The translations under genes and the position numbers were made by a program. From Pseudevernia furfuracea (lineage: Eukaryota > Ascomycota > Lecanoromycetes > Lecanorales > Parmeliaceae), in contig JAIUPT010000030.1 in assembly GCA_022315425.1 (NCBI GenBank), positions 124,001 to 188,000 of the forward strand: DNA of 64,000 nt. Direction: 5' to 3'. This document shows, piece by piece, positions 1 to 11,966 of the stretch (position 1 is the stretch's first letter; each line of letters opens with the position of its first letter). The notes under the pieces are model-generated. The model did not search any database and was not told where the DNA came from. It worked only from the letters and a program-made list of their open reading frames with translations.

Positions 1-877
1 AGCCAGGAAGGCAACAGGATTTTGCCGCTCGGACCAAAGAGAAGTCAAACGCTTCTGGTTCGTGGAATGAATGCTTGCAATCCAATATCCCAGAGACCTT
101 TCCTCGGATTGCCCATTTCCATTCCTTGTCGGCCGCGAGAACCAGACACAACTCTTCCAACCCTTTTTCACGCAGGCCGCTCGCCTCCATGTGCTCACCT
201 TGTCAACAACGGCTCTCGTGTTCAGTAAACCGTCTTCCGCAGGGAAGGGGGAGAATTAATGCAAACCGCATCCGACATCCAATATCTCTCTCATACCACT
301 CCAGTGGGAGACTTTGTTTTGTGGTGAATGACGAATCCTCTAGTTGCTCGATGATTTCTGCCGTGGCAAGGTAAGGAGCAACATACTCCTGTATGGCTCG
401 CGTAGCGGTGTTCTTTAGAGCCGCGCAAATGAGGATTACGTAGGCAAGGCAACGGGCGAAGTATCTAGGATGGAGAAGAGAATAGATTAACACTTCCCAC
501 TTCATGGAATCGAAATGATCCATGGTGAGAATTTAGCAGTGTATGAGATGTGAAATGCACCATGCATGAAATGTTGTTCCTGCATGATCGACCAGAGTTG
601 CCAAGCCATGCTAGAGTATTGACTTTCGAACCAATCATTACCCTGTCCATCTACGTCATCGAGACCCTGAATCTCAATCCTGTTCCAAACATCTGTGACC
701 TCCTGCTCTCCACTTTCAACACCTTCCCTCCCTCCTCCACACACCCACACACCACAACACCACTTCAACAACACACACACAGTCTCACAAAACCCTACAT
801 CGCACACACCTCTCTCAACCTCCCCCCCACACCCAAAAACCCAACCACAACAACCACAACAACAACCACCAAAAACC
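1..877. other. Left-edge intergenic stretch
   Basis: No gene is recognised here. A minus-strand open frame at 203..523 (106 codons) contains a possible donor GTATGA near 281, but its translation resembles nothing I know and it could be chance. About 720-877 is a CA- and CT-rich tract just upstream of the next gene and probably forms its 5' leader and promoter-proximal region. Confidence 0.4.
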
Positions 878-1615
878 ATGGGCCTCCTCGACCCCTTCTG
901 GAACGCCGTCGACACCACCGTCGCCGGGGCCGGCACCGCCGTCGGCGGCGCCATCCAATCCGTCGGCGACGGGATATCGCAAACGGGCCGCAACGTGGGG
1001 GACGGGATCGCGGGGGCGGCGGGCGGCTGGGGCTCGTACGTCAACGACGGGGCCAACTACGTCAAGGACGCGACGGGGGCGGGCGGGGCGCGCGTGGGCT
1101 CGGCCGGGAACCCGCTGGGGCTGGCCCGGGGCAAGGAGGCGGCCAGGGCGGGCGGGTTCGCGAGCTACACGCCGCCGTCCAAGGGCAAAGGGGCGGCGGC
1201 CGCGGCCACGGCCACGAGGGAGCGCAAGGCGATCGCGCCGGCGGGGCCCGGGGCGGGGGCGAAGGCGGAGCAGGGCAAGGCGCGGAGTGCGGTTGGGGCG
1301 CAGGTGGCGGCTGATGCGAGAGCCAAGGCGATTGCGGCTGCCAAGGAGGATTATAATAAGAAGAAGGCGGCGGCGGGTGGGGCGGGGAGGGGTGGGACTG
1401 CTGGTGCTGGGGCTGGTGCTGGGAGAGGGGGTAAGGTGACTGGGAGGGCGGAGGCGTTGAAGGGTCCTGCTGGGGGCGTCACTAATGCCGCGAAGAAAGC
1501 TCCGGCGAACGCGGCTGGACGGGGTGGCAAGGTTGGAGGGACTGTTACGGGGAGGGGTGGTGGTGCCGCTGGTGCCGCGAAGAAGCCTGCTGGGACCGTC
1601 ACCGGGAAGAAATGA
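878..1615 (+). CDS. Ala/Gly/Lys-rich low-complexity protein, 245 aa
   Basis: Single-exon frame of 245 residues. I chose the ATG at 878 (context AAAAACCATGG, a good eukaryotic start) over the in-frame ATG at 695, because the 61 codons between them are CA/CT-rich leader sequence coding for His/Thr/Pro runs. The protein starts MGLLDPFWNAVDTTVAGAG, with a short amphipathic glycine-containing N-terminus (GGAIQSVGDGISQTGRNVGD). It is then dominated by Ala, Gly, Lys and Arg, with repeated GRGGKV and KKPAGTVTGKK-like units at the C-terminus. There is no signal peptide and no recognisable domain. The composition recalls LEA-like or nucleic-acid-binding disordered proteins, but that is analogy only. 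The coding strand is strikingly G-rich compared with the neighbouring genes, and long antisense frames over it are by-products of this. Confidence 0.7.
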   Translation: MGLLDPFWNAVDTTVAGAGTAVGGAIQSVGDGISQTGRNVGDGIAGAAGGWGSYVNDGANYVKDATGAGGARVGSAGNPLGLARGKEAARAGGFASYTPPSKGKGAAAAATATRERKAIAPAGPGAGAKAEQGKARSAVGAQVAADARAKAIAAAKEDYNKKKAAAGGAGRGGTAGAGAGAGRGGKVTGRAEALKGPAGGVTNAAKKAPANAAGRGGKVGGTVTGRGGGAAGAAKKPAGTVTGKK

Positions 1616-2599
1616 GGGACTGGCGCCCTTCGGCTCCATGGGAAGGGATCACACAAGAATAGTCAAGAGCCGTTGGGTTATGAGTGAGATGTCGACATTG
1701 GAGGAGGCTTGTAAACTCATAGGAGAGCATGCGGTAGCATTTGCATTCGTCTTCTAGCGGATTTGTATAATAGATACACAAGTTGAGCGCGTCATCGTGA
1801 TCCGTCTGTCACTGTCATCCTTTCTCTAGTTTTTTTTTCGAGCCCTTCCGAGGCCTTGCTAATCTGCATGTGTTCCCTTGTCCCTCACCATTCATCTCAG
1901 AATTCGCCGCCGTCTCCACATCCCCTTCCTTACATCTAGGGACCGGGAGCGCGCGCTGAGAGAAAGAAACCCAGTGGTGTGCTCCCAACAAACAGTATCG
2001 CATTCGCCTCAAAACACCCCAGGCGTTGCCAATACGCCGACGCCGACACACGGGAGCAGGAAGAGACGAAAGGGCGCCCAAACTGCAAAAAAATGAAGCA
2101 CCTGATGTTTCCACCGACAAATGAAGGATTCATTCCCAGGCAGACGGCACATGATAAGAGGTCCACAACGTCACTCTTGGCCTTCCTTTTCCGGAGGAGC
2201 ATGCATCCTCCCATGCTTGATCGCGTTCCGGGCCTCATGATCGGCTCTCGTCGTCAAGATCCGAGCTCGGCCATAAACTTGCAGAAGGGATGTGAGCGGA
2301 TGAGGCTCTTGGACTTCCCCCCCTCCCCCCCCAACAGCTTGCCAACCGCGCTTTTAAAGGCACGGATGGTACCACTCCCGTGAATTCTTTGTCCCGGGGG
2401 GGGGGCTCTACGACCGAGTTCGATCAATCTTTGTTGTTGTTCATCAGTCGCCAACTGAGCATATTGGAGCAGCGGGGGTGGTGCAACGTGCAGTCCACAT
2501 TGTCCGCATCCTTGAAACCTCCAGACCTTCAAGGGTGGAGAGGTCTCCTCAGCAAGCCGCGAGCGAAATGGATCAGGTTCCTCCTGCTCTTATCTTGCT
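1616..2599. other. Intergenic, no gene seen
   Basis: Short frames on both strands have no recognisable protein features. The stretch includes C- and G-homopolymers (about 2318-2332 and 2395-2405). Confidence 0.4.
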
Positions 2600-3741
2600 C
2601 GGGAACAGAGCGATGGACCGGTGCTTCGAATCAGCCTTGATACACCGTGATTGTTGAGGGAGATAGCGATATGGAGTATCGTGCGTCCGTTTGGGTCGGT
2701 ATCATTGACGCAGGGCCCGCTGCGTGACAAGCACGAAAGGGATCTCTGGTCGGTCAGAATGTGCTGCCCAGCGTCATGCCGTGACCGTGTTTGGCCATTT
2801 GGATCAGCCTCGAAGCTGAGCCACGTCTTTACGAAATTTAGAGTGGTACCAACTTGGACAGCTGGACCGAGGGGCGTCCTGCCAAGCTTGTTTCTTTGCA
2901 GCAACGTCTGCATTAGCATCGAGTAAGATCTGCAGACACTCATCGCCACGGGCAGACAAGGACCAATGCAAAGAGCTTTTTCCGCAGTAATCGGACTTTA
3001 TCAGGGTTTGACCCAAAGCTCCCAGGGTTATGTCGTCAATAGACGGCGGACGGTTTCCGAATCTCCCTCTTGTGCCGCCCACGAGATTGAGGTCCTCCCT
3101 GTTGCGTCTCCTTGACCAACTGCAGATCTAGATATGACCCAAAGCTCCCAGGGTTATGTCGTCAAAAGACCAATCGGACAAGCCTATACATGCTCCGTGC
3201 AGTGCTATAAATCCGAACTCGGTGTAATCGTTTAGAAAATGCACTCGAACAAGACTTCTTCGATGTGGAGAAAACATTTCATCGAAAATCTTTCGCAGTT
3301 CCTCCAATCTATGTTCGGTGAACAGTGTGTGTCCCTCCCCGTATCATGGTCCAGGCCTCAGTGTAAGGAGAGCTTAACTTTTCATCGGTTTCCACACAGC
3401 ACAACCCCCCAGTTAGTGGCCACTTGCATTCCAGAAACGAGCTCTTATCGGAAAGATCATCTGTCGACTCCATCAGCTCCCGAAGTTACTTCCAGGTTCA
3501 AAGATTCCACCGCAATCTATGGTTCCAATCAATTATGACACGGTCAGGTGTTTCGCAGAAGAAACTCACATAAAAAATCGTCTTGCCTTCCGGATAGCTG
3601 GCGTCGGTTGGGGACGCTCCTCGTAGTTTCAAACAGCCTCTTGACATGATCTAGAGCACCCGTCCGTACTGCCCCAAAAATTGTCTCATTTTCAGGACCA
3701 AGTCTCCGCTCCTTCAGGGGAGGGGTGATCTTAAAAACCAC
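2600..3741 (-). pseudogene. Degenerate ankyrin-repeat gene remnant
   Basis: Three disconnected minus-strand frames carry ankyrin-like pieces in the expected order. At 3544..3741 there is an N-terminal-like piece with FGAVRTGALDHVKRLFE, a typical ankyrin helix pair. At 2804..3082 there is SSLHWSLSARGDECLQILLD followed by ANADV. At 2590..2949 there is DPNGRTILHIAISLNN. They lie in different frames with stops between them, so no intact protein can be read and I see no splice pattern that joins them. The likely ancestor is an ankyrin protein of the fungal STAND or heterokaryon-incompatibility type. The repeats are not close copies of the array in the NLR at 12.0-16.0 kb. A 31-bp direct repeat lies within the remnant. 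Confidence 0.55.
3009..3165. repeat. 31-bp perfect direct repeat, copies 126 bp apart
   Basis: Positions 3009-3039 and 3135-3165 are identical (both begin TGACCCAAAGCTCCCAGGG). The match extends about 5 bp further with one mismatch. The first copy lies in the ankyrin remnant, where it encodes part of the IDDITLGALGQTL segment, so the second copy is a partial duplication inside the decayed gene. Confidence 0.85.
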
Positions 3742-5773
3742 CTAGATCCTTGCAGATGGGCATTGTGGCCTGCCAACCCCGGTTCGAAAGCCCACCGAGG
3801 GCATGCAAAGCCAATTTTTCAAGAACCAAACCTTGCAGCCTCGAGAGACGCACTTCTTCACTGGCGAAGCTGCATCGCACACTATAAAGCGGGGGGCCAA
3901 GAGCTCCAACCGCGAAGTTGGGAACTCTGGTATTGCTACCTCTGTGACGTATACAATCGCACTGCTCGTTGCAGGCGCGCGCCCCCTGGAGAACGGTAGC
4001 GAAGTTCCGAATTGTATTCCCTGGGAAAGGTTCTGCGTAGGCGCACTATCGATAGCAGAAAGGCGCACTATTGGCTAAGTACAACCCTATCTGGTCGGTT
4101 TGGCCGGCTGATGCGAGATTCCAGTTCGTACTATGTTTTGTCGAAATGGAGTCTGACCTGTTGCGAATCGCCTGGTACTTTTTCTCGTATATCGCTAATT
4201 GATTGAGGCGAAGCGGGGAACGGAACGTGGTTCTGTGGCACTGTGGTTGGTTTGAGGGATTGTTCGATTCTCGGTATTGTAGTCTCGTGCTGCGTTTGCC
4301 CTTGAGTGACAAGCCCTCTAACTGGATCGACTCCAACTAGCACGTTTCTACCATCGAAACACTCACCAGCTTCAAATTTTCGGTCGACAGATCGCTGCTG
4401 TTTTATCTGCGCCAATTGTGTGGATCTGTGGTGTCAATGCCTACTTCACTGTCGTGAAACTTGTATATCTAATTCTCACATATCCAGGAGATTAAGCGCT
4501 GTTGACAAGCCCGACTTCCGCTCCAGGACTTGCTGTCCCGAAGCCTGTACTGCTGCTTGCATTGTGAACCAAGCCAATCGATCGATCAATCCCCGTTTCA
4601 CCATTGCCGTCAGCTGCCCGTGGTTAGGTTGTGTACGATAAGGTTTCTCAAGTTCCAATAGAGTGTTCCAAGTCCTTTCCAATGCTCCTCCAATACCTCG
4701 GTACGATAGTCTGTCGGTCGTCGTCCCAAATTCCAAAACGGTTTTCCGAACGCCTTAGACGAAATATTGGCGATCAGAAAACATCCTCTTGTAATAAGCG
4801 AAGAACCCGTTTAGCATAACGAAGCGACGCGAGCTTTTTGAGACCTTTGGCCGAGTAATCCGCTGGGCGCCGACGACAGCAATGAGACTTGCAGTGTTGG
4901 TTGCGACACGCCGAGAGCAACGTCAACCGACGCAAAGGCGCCGAAGACGATAATGACACGTTGGCCTAAAAGAGAGCCAGAGTCAGGACGAAGACATTTT
5001 TAGACGGAGAAAGAGAGGTTATGTTTCGATCTCACATGCCCTTCGCCTCTCTCTCTCTCTCTCTCAGCGCTGTGCTTTGAACAGAACACCGCCTACCACC
5101 ATGCCAATGCCTCATGATACCTGCTCTCCTCTTAGACGGACAGACAGACAGACAGCCGTACAAATCCCCCCCACAAGGACATCAAGTTTCCAAATAAATT
5201 GAATTCAGGGAACAATCACTTATACCCACGAGAAGAGACAAGTAAGTGTGCTCCAAGTCTGATTTCGAAGTGGTGATAAACGATCCTTCAGGCCTACTAC
5301 AACGCTGGGGTACTTTGTTTCCCCCTGCCTGCTGTTGAACCCTTAGGACTTTTATCAAGCCATATTACCTCCCTGCTCTCATCTTGTCAATAAGGTTCTC
5401 CTCATCTTTTCAATTTCCCTTCCTTTCTTCCCCCCCCCCGGCGGCGTCACCGTCTTTTAATGCTAGCTACTCACGCACTTTTTGCGGAATTGACTGCCCC
5501 TTTGATACGTCCGTTTGATACCCGGCGCCCGAAAAGCGGTGTAGGTAAATCTAATCTACATGTTCGTGAATTCTAAGAGGCCTAAAGTAAAGCAAAGAAG
5601 GACCTGTATCATCATACTCTACTGGATATACACCGCAAAGCGATACTCTTCACGCTCGAGATTTGGTCCAAAGAGCGTGAGGACAATGGCGTCCGCCCCA
5701 GTCCGCCGCGCAAGGAAATCATAGTGAATAAAATTCTCCTCATTGGGAGTCCCCTTGTTCACAGTCTCCTTAT
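3742..5773. other. Intergenic, no gene seen
   Basis: About 2 kb of short frames on both strands with no recognisable domain. It contains a CT microsatellite at 5047-5065 and a GACA tract at 5135-5155. The far end (about 5400-5770) is the 3' flank of the next minus-strand gene. Confidence 0.45.
5047..5065. repeat. (CT)n microsatellite
   Basis: Uninterrupted CT dinucleotide run of about nine and a half units. A (GACA)n-type tract follows at about 5135-5155. Confidence 0.9.
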
Positions 5774-7668
5774 CTACGCTGATGAACAGTGCATTCTATG
5801 GCCGTTAGCTGAAAGTGTCTGCAAATGTATGGAAAAAATGAGAGGTAGCACAGGAAAGGCAGAAAACGTACCCCAAAGGACGTCTCAAGCGTGTACCCAA
5901 ACCACCAGTCGTTCGCGTTATCTGCGATTCTAAGAGACACACGAAATATTTCTGCGACAACGACCGGTCCCTTGGGGTAGTCGAATCCCAAGACTCTTTC
6001 TGCATCAAACGGTAATGCTTCGACGATATCCTTTAGTATGTTAGTGACCTTGCCTAGATCTTCCGAGCGCGAATGTGACGACTCGATGACCACCAGCACG
6101 AACTTCGCTGAGCTATAGAACATGCGAAAACCACCCCGTGCCGTATTGGGATTTAGCCATTCATTTGCGTTGAGACTCTCGTCATCATCGTTGTCGCTCG
6201 CTGCACTCCGCCGGCGTGTAAATTCGGCCTGGACTTGGTGCAAATGCGTGAATCGAAAGAAGCTGAGCGTCCAAACCTCAGGAGATCCTCCCGGATGGCT
6301 GGGAGCTACGTTTATGGTGAAGGTCGCGACGACTGCATCTGCGCCTGTGGCCGGTGCACGCCCAATATACGGTGTTCGCACTGTCTTGAGATCACTTCCT
6401 AGCTTCTCCATCACACTCTCGAGTAGAGTGCCATTACCGTAGCCAGCGTCAGGAAGGCGGTGGGTAGAAACAGAGACGGCCAAGGCAACCACTCCACGGC
6501 CGTCATATATATCTGCCAGCGTCCCTGAAGACGTCTGGGAATCTTCAGGTACTTCGTTGTCAATGGCGGCGGCGGAGTACTCTGCGACCTCTGTCACACC
6601 TAGCTGTGGGCCGACGCAAGCGTCATAGACGAGGCCCGCAGCTTTGTTGTCCGAGGTCAAGAACATGTGATTTCCAATAAAGGAGCGAGTAGCATCAGTC
6701 GGATCACACTTAGGATTGGGGTTTGTGCCAGGTCGACCGAAGTATGGATTATTGCAAGGGCCAATATTACCGATCAAGGTCGCGTCCTTGAGGTATCCAA
6801 AAGGCTCCATGTATTTCACTCGCCACTTGGAGATATCAGTCCCGAGCGCGAAAATAGTCTGAGCGATGGCAGTGAGGTCGTAGCAGTTGACGGCGTACTG
6901 GGTCTGGATGTCGTTGCGATCTTTCAGACCATTCATATCGGAGAGCCAGAGCTCGATCCAGCAATTGAGGAGTACCCCATCCAGCGGTGAGATGTCAAAC
7001 CAATCGGTCTCCCAAGACGTGTATTTGTTCATGCCTTTGAAATTCTCGTAGGTCATTCGGGAGTCTTTGAACAATTGATCAGTGACGAATTTCGGCCAAT
7101 TGCTCTCTGAGGCGGTTCTCCAATTCTGCATCAGCGGTTGAAAGCGCAGGAGCGCCAGTGGTACGCCGTCATCGTCGAGGAAAGGAGGCAAAGTTGGATT
7201 GAGTATGTGTACTTCCAGAGCTGTTACCGACGGAGTAGCTTCCTTGCTAGTTGTGTCTATCAAGGTCCAAGTGACGTTTCCTGAGATCGCCCATGGCACC
7301 CGTGGCACCTCGAGCTTGACTTGCTGCTGGTCGGTGTTGGACTTGAAGACAACGCTGGGAATTGGGGTTATTATGGGCACTTCGTTTAGAAGGGCAGCAA
7401 CAGCATAAGTACTCGGAATGTCGACGGTAATGCTAATGATGCAATCATCACTTGGTAAAGTGCATGGGAGCGCAGGAACCGTACTTCCATCGGCAGGCTT
7501 CTTCCATATTGGAGCTGGTGCGATCGAGTAGTAGCATTTTCGTGGGTTCGACAATGAGTCCACGATTGGACATAAGCTCTTTGAGATACTAACACTGGTT
7601 ACAGACATGTTCGCTGTGACTAGGAGAAAGAAGACGCCTTTGAGTAATGTAAGGCTATGAGCGCTCAA
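5774..7668 (-). CDS. Probable secreted protein of unknown function, about 613 aa
   Basis: Long minus-strand frame starting at 7668. The N-terminus (MSAHSLTLLKGVFFLLVTAN) is a convincing signal peptide or signal anchor, so secretion or surface location is likely. The body is rich in Asn, Asp, Thr and Trp, with sequons such as NVTW and NGTL, as in secreted fungal proteins. I recognise no domain. Near the 3' end there is a good 53-bp intron at 5819..5871 (donor GTACGT, acceptor TTTGCAG). Splicing gives a short tail ending HRMHCSSA, with the stop at 5774. Reading through instead gives a hydrophobic, aromatic tail and a stop at 5770, total 632 aa. The spliced form fits better, because the retained sequence has a typical intron composition. 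It is the only gene between the ankyrin remnant and the next gene at 9.4 kb. Confidence 0.75.
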
Positions 7669-9428
7669 GTAGAAAACAAAGCTTCAATCCGGACAAGAGT
7701 AGGAGAAGCAATGATAGATGTGGTTCATCTATTCCACCCATTGATCAAGTCTTGGATGGTGACAAGGCCTGTGTTCATGCAATCGATCGTAGAGGGCAAG
7801 ATACGACTACGTAGTGGTTGCATACACCATTACTTTCCTCCTGCTCCCCCCTAACCCCCACATTCCAAGACCTCATATCGCATTGTAGCAATGCTTTTAG
7901 TTGGAGGCTAGCCGGAGCAATATCTTTGGACCCTAGGAAGTAGGGCGTCAGCTGAAACCAACAAATGGCCGATGGAATTTATTCCAGCGGGGAGGTGTTC
8001 AGCCACGGGAATTGTACACTAGGGACGAGGTTAGTGTACGAGCAGGATCTACTCTAGGTCACAGAGGTGCAAAAAGCCAGCTTCCATACTCATCACAGAA
8101 GAATCGGTGGTGGAAGGATGAGATGGACGCAGCGGTGAATGTATCCGCTAATTGTCCTCGCAGGTGGCAGTTGCCGGATGGTCTTCTGCTTCAACGCACA
8201 GACCATATATCTGCACCTGCGCTAGTGATAGCCCTAACCCTAAGGTACTACTCTATCGGAAGCGACCCCAAAGTCTTCTAAGAGCATATAAATGGAACTT
8301 TAGGGACTTCTTCTAGGCTTGATAGAGGTATCAAGCCCCGAAAGTTGACTGAGGCTAGGTTTGATTCTCAAGAATTTGAAGCGCATTGTCTCGGGTGATC
8401 TTTCAGGTGGGGTGTTGTCCGAGGTGCGGGTGCAGGACTTTTGGTGTCAAGCTCCACACTCCGTCCATGTTGGTGCTGCTCGGAACTTGACGGCTTTGCG
8501 TATACAACTTCGTTAGGGTGTAAGCTAAAGCCGTGGGTTTAGTAAGGGCGAGAAAGATTTTCTCCGGAATGAGCCAAAAGGGGTGTACTCGTATGTACAC
8601 GTATGATGCGAATCCCTGTATACACAATTTTCCGATTGGGCCAAAGCAATAATCCGCTCTGCCGGCATCTTCCAAACTTGGAACACGCGAGCAAAATGAC
8701 CTTAGCACCGGCAAACCGCAGATCGCAGCATCTTTCCATTCAACATATTCCGAAAGAGAACCTGGCTGACCTAGGGACGAGACCCAACGCCCAGTATGCA
8801 CATGCGTGGGATGTGACAAAGCCTTGACTCTTCACCTCGACGCCGCTTATTCATTCCAGTCGCTGCACACTTCACCCTCTACATCGTGCATCGCTTGCGT
8901 TTCCCTCTACAACTAGCTCATGTATGGGGGCGTCGGATTGTGGACTGAACTGGAAAGTGGCTGGCTGAGGCTATGGTATCAGAAGTTTCTCGACGGTTGT
9001 ATGAATATCTTCAGCGCTTCTAGCCAGACCGCCATTTTCCAGTTCGCAGAGATTCCTTGCTCCTTTCTTCCAGATGCAATGCATACTTTCTCTCTTCCTC
9101 GTGAAGATGCCCCTTGCGTGCTCAGCTAGCCACAGAGACGGATGGCGAGCTGAGCGGTGTTCGAGATGATGTTTTTCAAACACGTTGTCCCGGTAGATTT
9201 CTTATTCCTCCCTCGAAAGGGTCCACGTTGACGCTAGAAGAGCATTCCAGAGTAGTGTGTGTATTGCAAGACCTGAAAGAGAAACTTCTTATAGTCGGCC
9301 TCGCGCACCTCTCTGTGCAAGCACTTCCATCAAACACACCACACCGGACAGCTTTGCTCGAGTCTGCTCTTCTACTTTCAAATACACCAGAACTCACACT
9401 TGACAAACCAGATCCAAAGTCGATTACA
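7669..9428. other. Intergenic, no gene seen
   Basis: 1.76 kb with short frames on both strands, none convincing. The right end (about 9150-9428) is the probable promoter and leader of the next plus-strand gene. Confidence 0.45.
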
Positions 9429-10203
9429 ATGGCGGTACCCGACAATACCCGCAGCTTAACCATCCACAATGAGGGCCCCGATCTCTCGGCTCTCTTCAAG
9501 AACAAGTACAACCTCCAGGTTGCCAAGAGCGTCATTACCAACAATCAACGTACATGCTTTGCTAGATCTGTATGGGAGGAGAATAGCTAACGCACATCGA
9601 TAGTGACCTTCAACATGGTCTGGACATCCCGCGTCCTGGCCCCGAATATGAACGTCAAATGGAAGCCCGTTTACGGCCTCAACTGGACTACAGTAAGCCT
9701 TCCCACTCTCTCTACCCCCATACCCTCTGACCGTACCTCCCGCGCAGGAAGTCCCCGTTCCCGGCCTTACCGTTACCCTTGGCGGCACGTGGATGCAGTG
9801 CGACCAGGGCCAGGTCCTCGACCTCGACCCAACGGGCATGTGGGCCCAGTCCACTGCCACTCCCACGATCGGCTACCTCAAAGTCGGCAAGAACAACTAC
9901 CAGACCAATACCGGCACCAACGGTATCCACTTCATCGTCGGCGTCCAGGAGGCAAGTGGCGGGTTCAGCCCGATTTTCGTGGACCCGTCGGAGACGGGTC
10001 ATGAAATGGCCGCACTGTACCAGCCGCAGGAGAAGGTGCAGTGGTGGTTCCAGGCGGGGATGCAGACCTCGACCATCATCAGTCAAAACATTGGGCCCGC
10101 GGAGACGGGAGATTTCACCCAGCCGGACGCCAAGAGTGGAACGAACTCCAAGACGAGCTCGTACAGCTTCAATGCGGGCAAGTGGACTACCACTTCGCCC
10201 TAG
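9429..10203 (+). CDS. Uncharacterised 221-aa protein, three exons
   Basis: Exons 9429..9549, 9604..9692 and 9748..10203. The introns of 54 and 55 bp have donors GTACAT and GTAAGC and end in TAG and CAG, and the phases match, giving 221 residues. The start is the ATG with context ACAATGGC. There is no signal peptide. The protein is rich in Thr, Asn, Gly and Trp, with alternating hydrophobic residues (VPGLTVTLGGTWMQC, STATPTIGYLKVG, KVQWWFQAGMQTSTII), which suggests an all-beta fold such as a lectin-like or pore-forming-like sandwich. The fold is inference from sequence texture only; I do not recognise the family. It stands alone, with gene-free stretches of more than 1.7 kb on both sides. Confidence 0.8.
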
Positions 10204-11966
10204 ACTAGCTGTCCGAGTCTAGACAACGCGGATGAGGTGAAATGGCGGCAATGGCAAAGGGCATTACGGGGCCATGTGACCCGCAGGTCCAGCTAGTATT
10301 TTCAGACACGCTCTTTTATAACGCCCATGAGTACGGGCAAATATATCGGTGACCAAAAACTTCTGCTCTTTAGAGATATCTCTTGCTGTATATGTTTCTA
10401 CCGAGACTTCCCTTTTCCTCCACCGTTTCCTGAGTGCTTCGGGAACCTCGGGACCCGGAAAGATAGCAAGGGTTTTACCGAGTGAGTACACATTAAAGCT
10501 TACGAGGTAGTGTGGTGGTGCCCTCGTAGCAATCCGCCAGCCGCAGGTGCCCCAACTCGGAACAGTTTCGGGCTCGAAGCTTCCTACTGGTTGCGAACCC
10601 CTGAAAATGTATATAGAGTCAACACACCCAACCCTTTTATTGGGAGATAGAATCGAAGGCTGAAACACTGTGAATAACGTCCTGGCTTACGTTCAGGTGA
10701 GCTTTCTTTTGTTCCGCGTTTTCAAGTTCGTTGGTGGGCCACCGTCGAGAACCAAACGGGAAGGGAAGGGAAGGGTTGGCGCATCAGTCCGCCGTCATGT
10801 TGTTTTTTTCCCGTGCTCAATCCCCCGTTATCGGTGTGTGTCCGTTGCGGTGAATAAATATCGAGAACTTGCTTCTTTGGGTACGGTCGTGACTCCAAGC
10901 ATCAATCCTCTCTGAACGCCTTGTGAACTCTAATTTGTTGGAGCGAGATCCGACGAGCTGGTAATGCCTGTCTGGTCCGTGAGCAGCAAGGACGTCCCCG
11001 ACTTCTGATGACTGCTGCAACCACCGAGGCACAAAGATTGAAAGGGGGCGCTGCTTGGGGGGGTAGCATAACTACGCTTGACACATTTCTGCGCACTCCC
11101 GTATGGCCCAGGGAGACGTTGATCTACCAGAGACCAGCGACCAACTCAATCGGCAGTGGATCGTCAAACGATCGTGTCTACTTAAGACGCCGAGGCGAAC
11201 AAGATAGGGGACATTTTTCCATTCGCGGAGATCAAAGAACTACCGTCACACTCAGACATGTAGGGAAATGCTAGCATCACTTTTCACGATTTTCTCCTCG
11301 AGCACAGCGTGGGGATCCCTGGTGATGGTGACTGACTCTACTGCTTGAAAAAAAAAACATTCTATGCGAGTCATGGGAACCCTGCAGATTACTTCCGGTC
11401 TGAATTCCCCCAGAGGACTCTTCCCATAGATACAAGGTATCTCAACGTCGGGCGGGACAGCGTGCCCGATAGGATGACCTGTTCGTGAGGACCCAGGAGA
11501 CTATCCAGCCAACATGGCAACTATGTATACGTCACCGTAGAGCGCTCTCCTGACTACAGCTCTTCACTTTATCACTTCCTGCAATTTCATAATGATTGGT
11601 TCATTCTATGGAGTACTCTGCGTAGGAAACCAGCCATAACGCCTTAGAAAGGGGATTTGCGGCCGTGAAGCGGTAAGAAAAAAAAAACCATGGGACCCTG
11701 CCCGGCAAATTGCACGCAGCGATCGAGTACGACGGAGAACGTTGCGGAAAGTCCGACCGTAACGGATCCAACCAGCACAGTAGCGAGCCTGGTGCAAGGC
11801 TCGGCGACGAGTCGAAAGTCATGGTCGAAAGGGATACCGAGGAACGGCAATCAATGTAGGGAAAGAAGCCACATTCGATATGCAAACGACAGACCCAAGC
11901 GTTCGGCCTGTCCAACAACATGCTCTGCCCACATAGCGCCCCTGTGCCCTGCTACCCCAAGTCCCT
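10204..11966. other. Intergenic, no gene seen
   Basis: 1.76 kb separating two genes that converge on it. Short frames only; A-rich runs near 11346 and 11679. No recognisable RNA gene or mobile element. Confidence 0.45.

Noticed and set aside
815..1639. Antisense frames over the Ala/Gly-rich gene
   Set aside because: High GC removes stops from all frames; their Arg/Pro/Leu-rich translations are typical composition artefacts.
8603..8827. Plus frame with HIPKENLADLGTRP, resembling a retroelement RNase H or integrase border
   Set aside because: Too short and isolated; no other element motif occurs within several kb on either strand.
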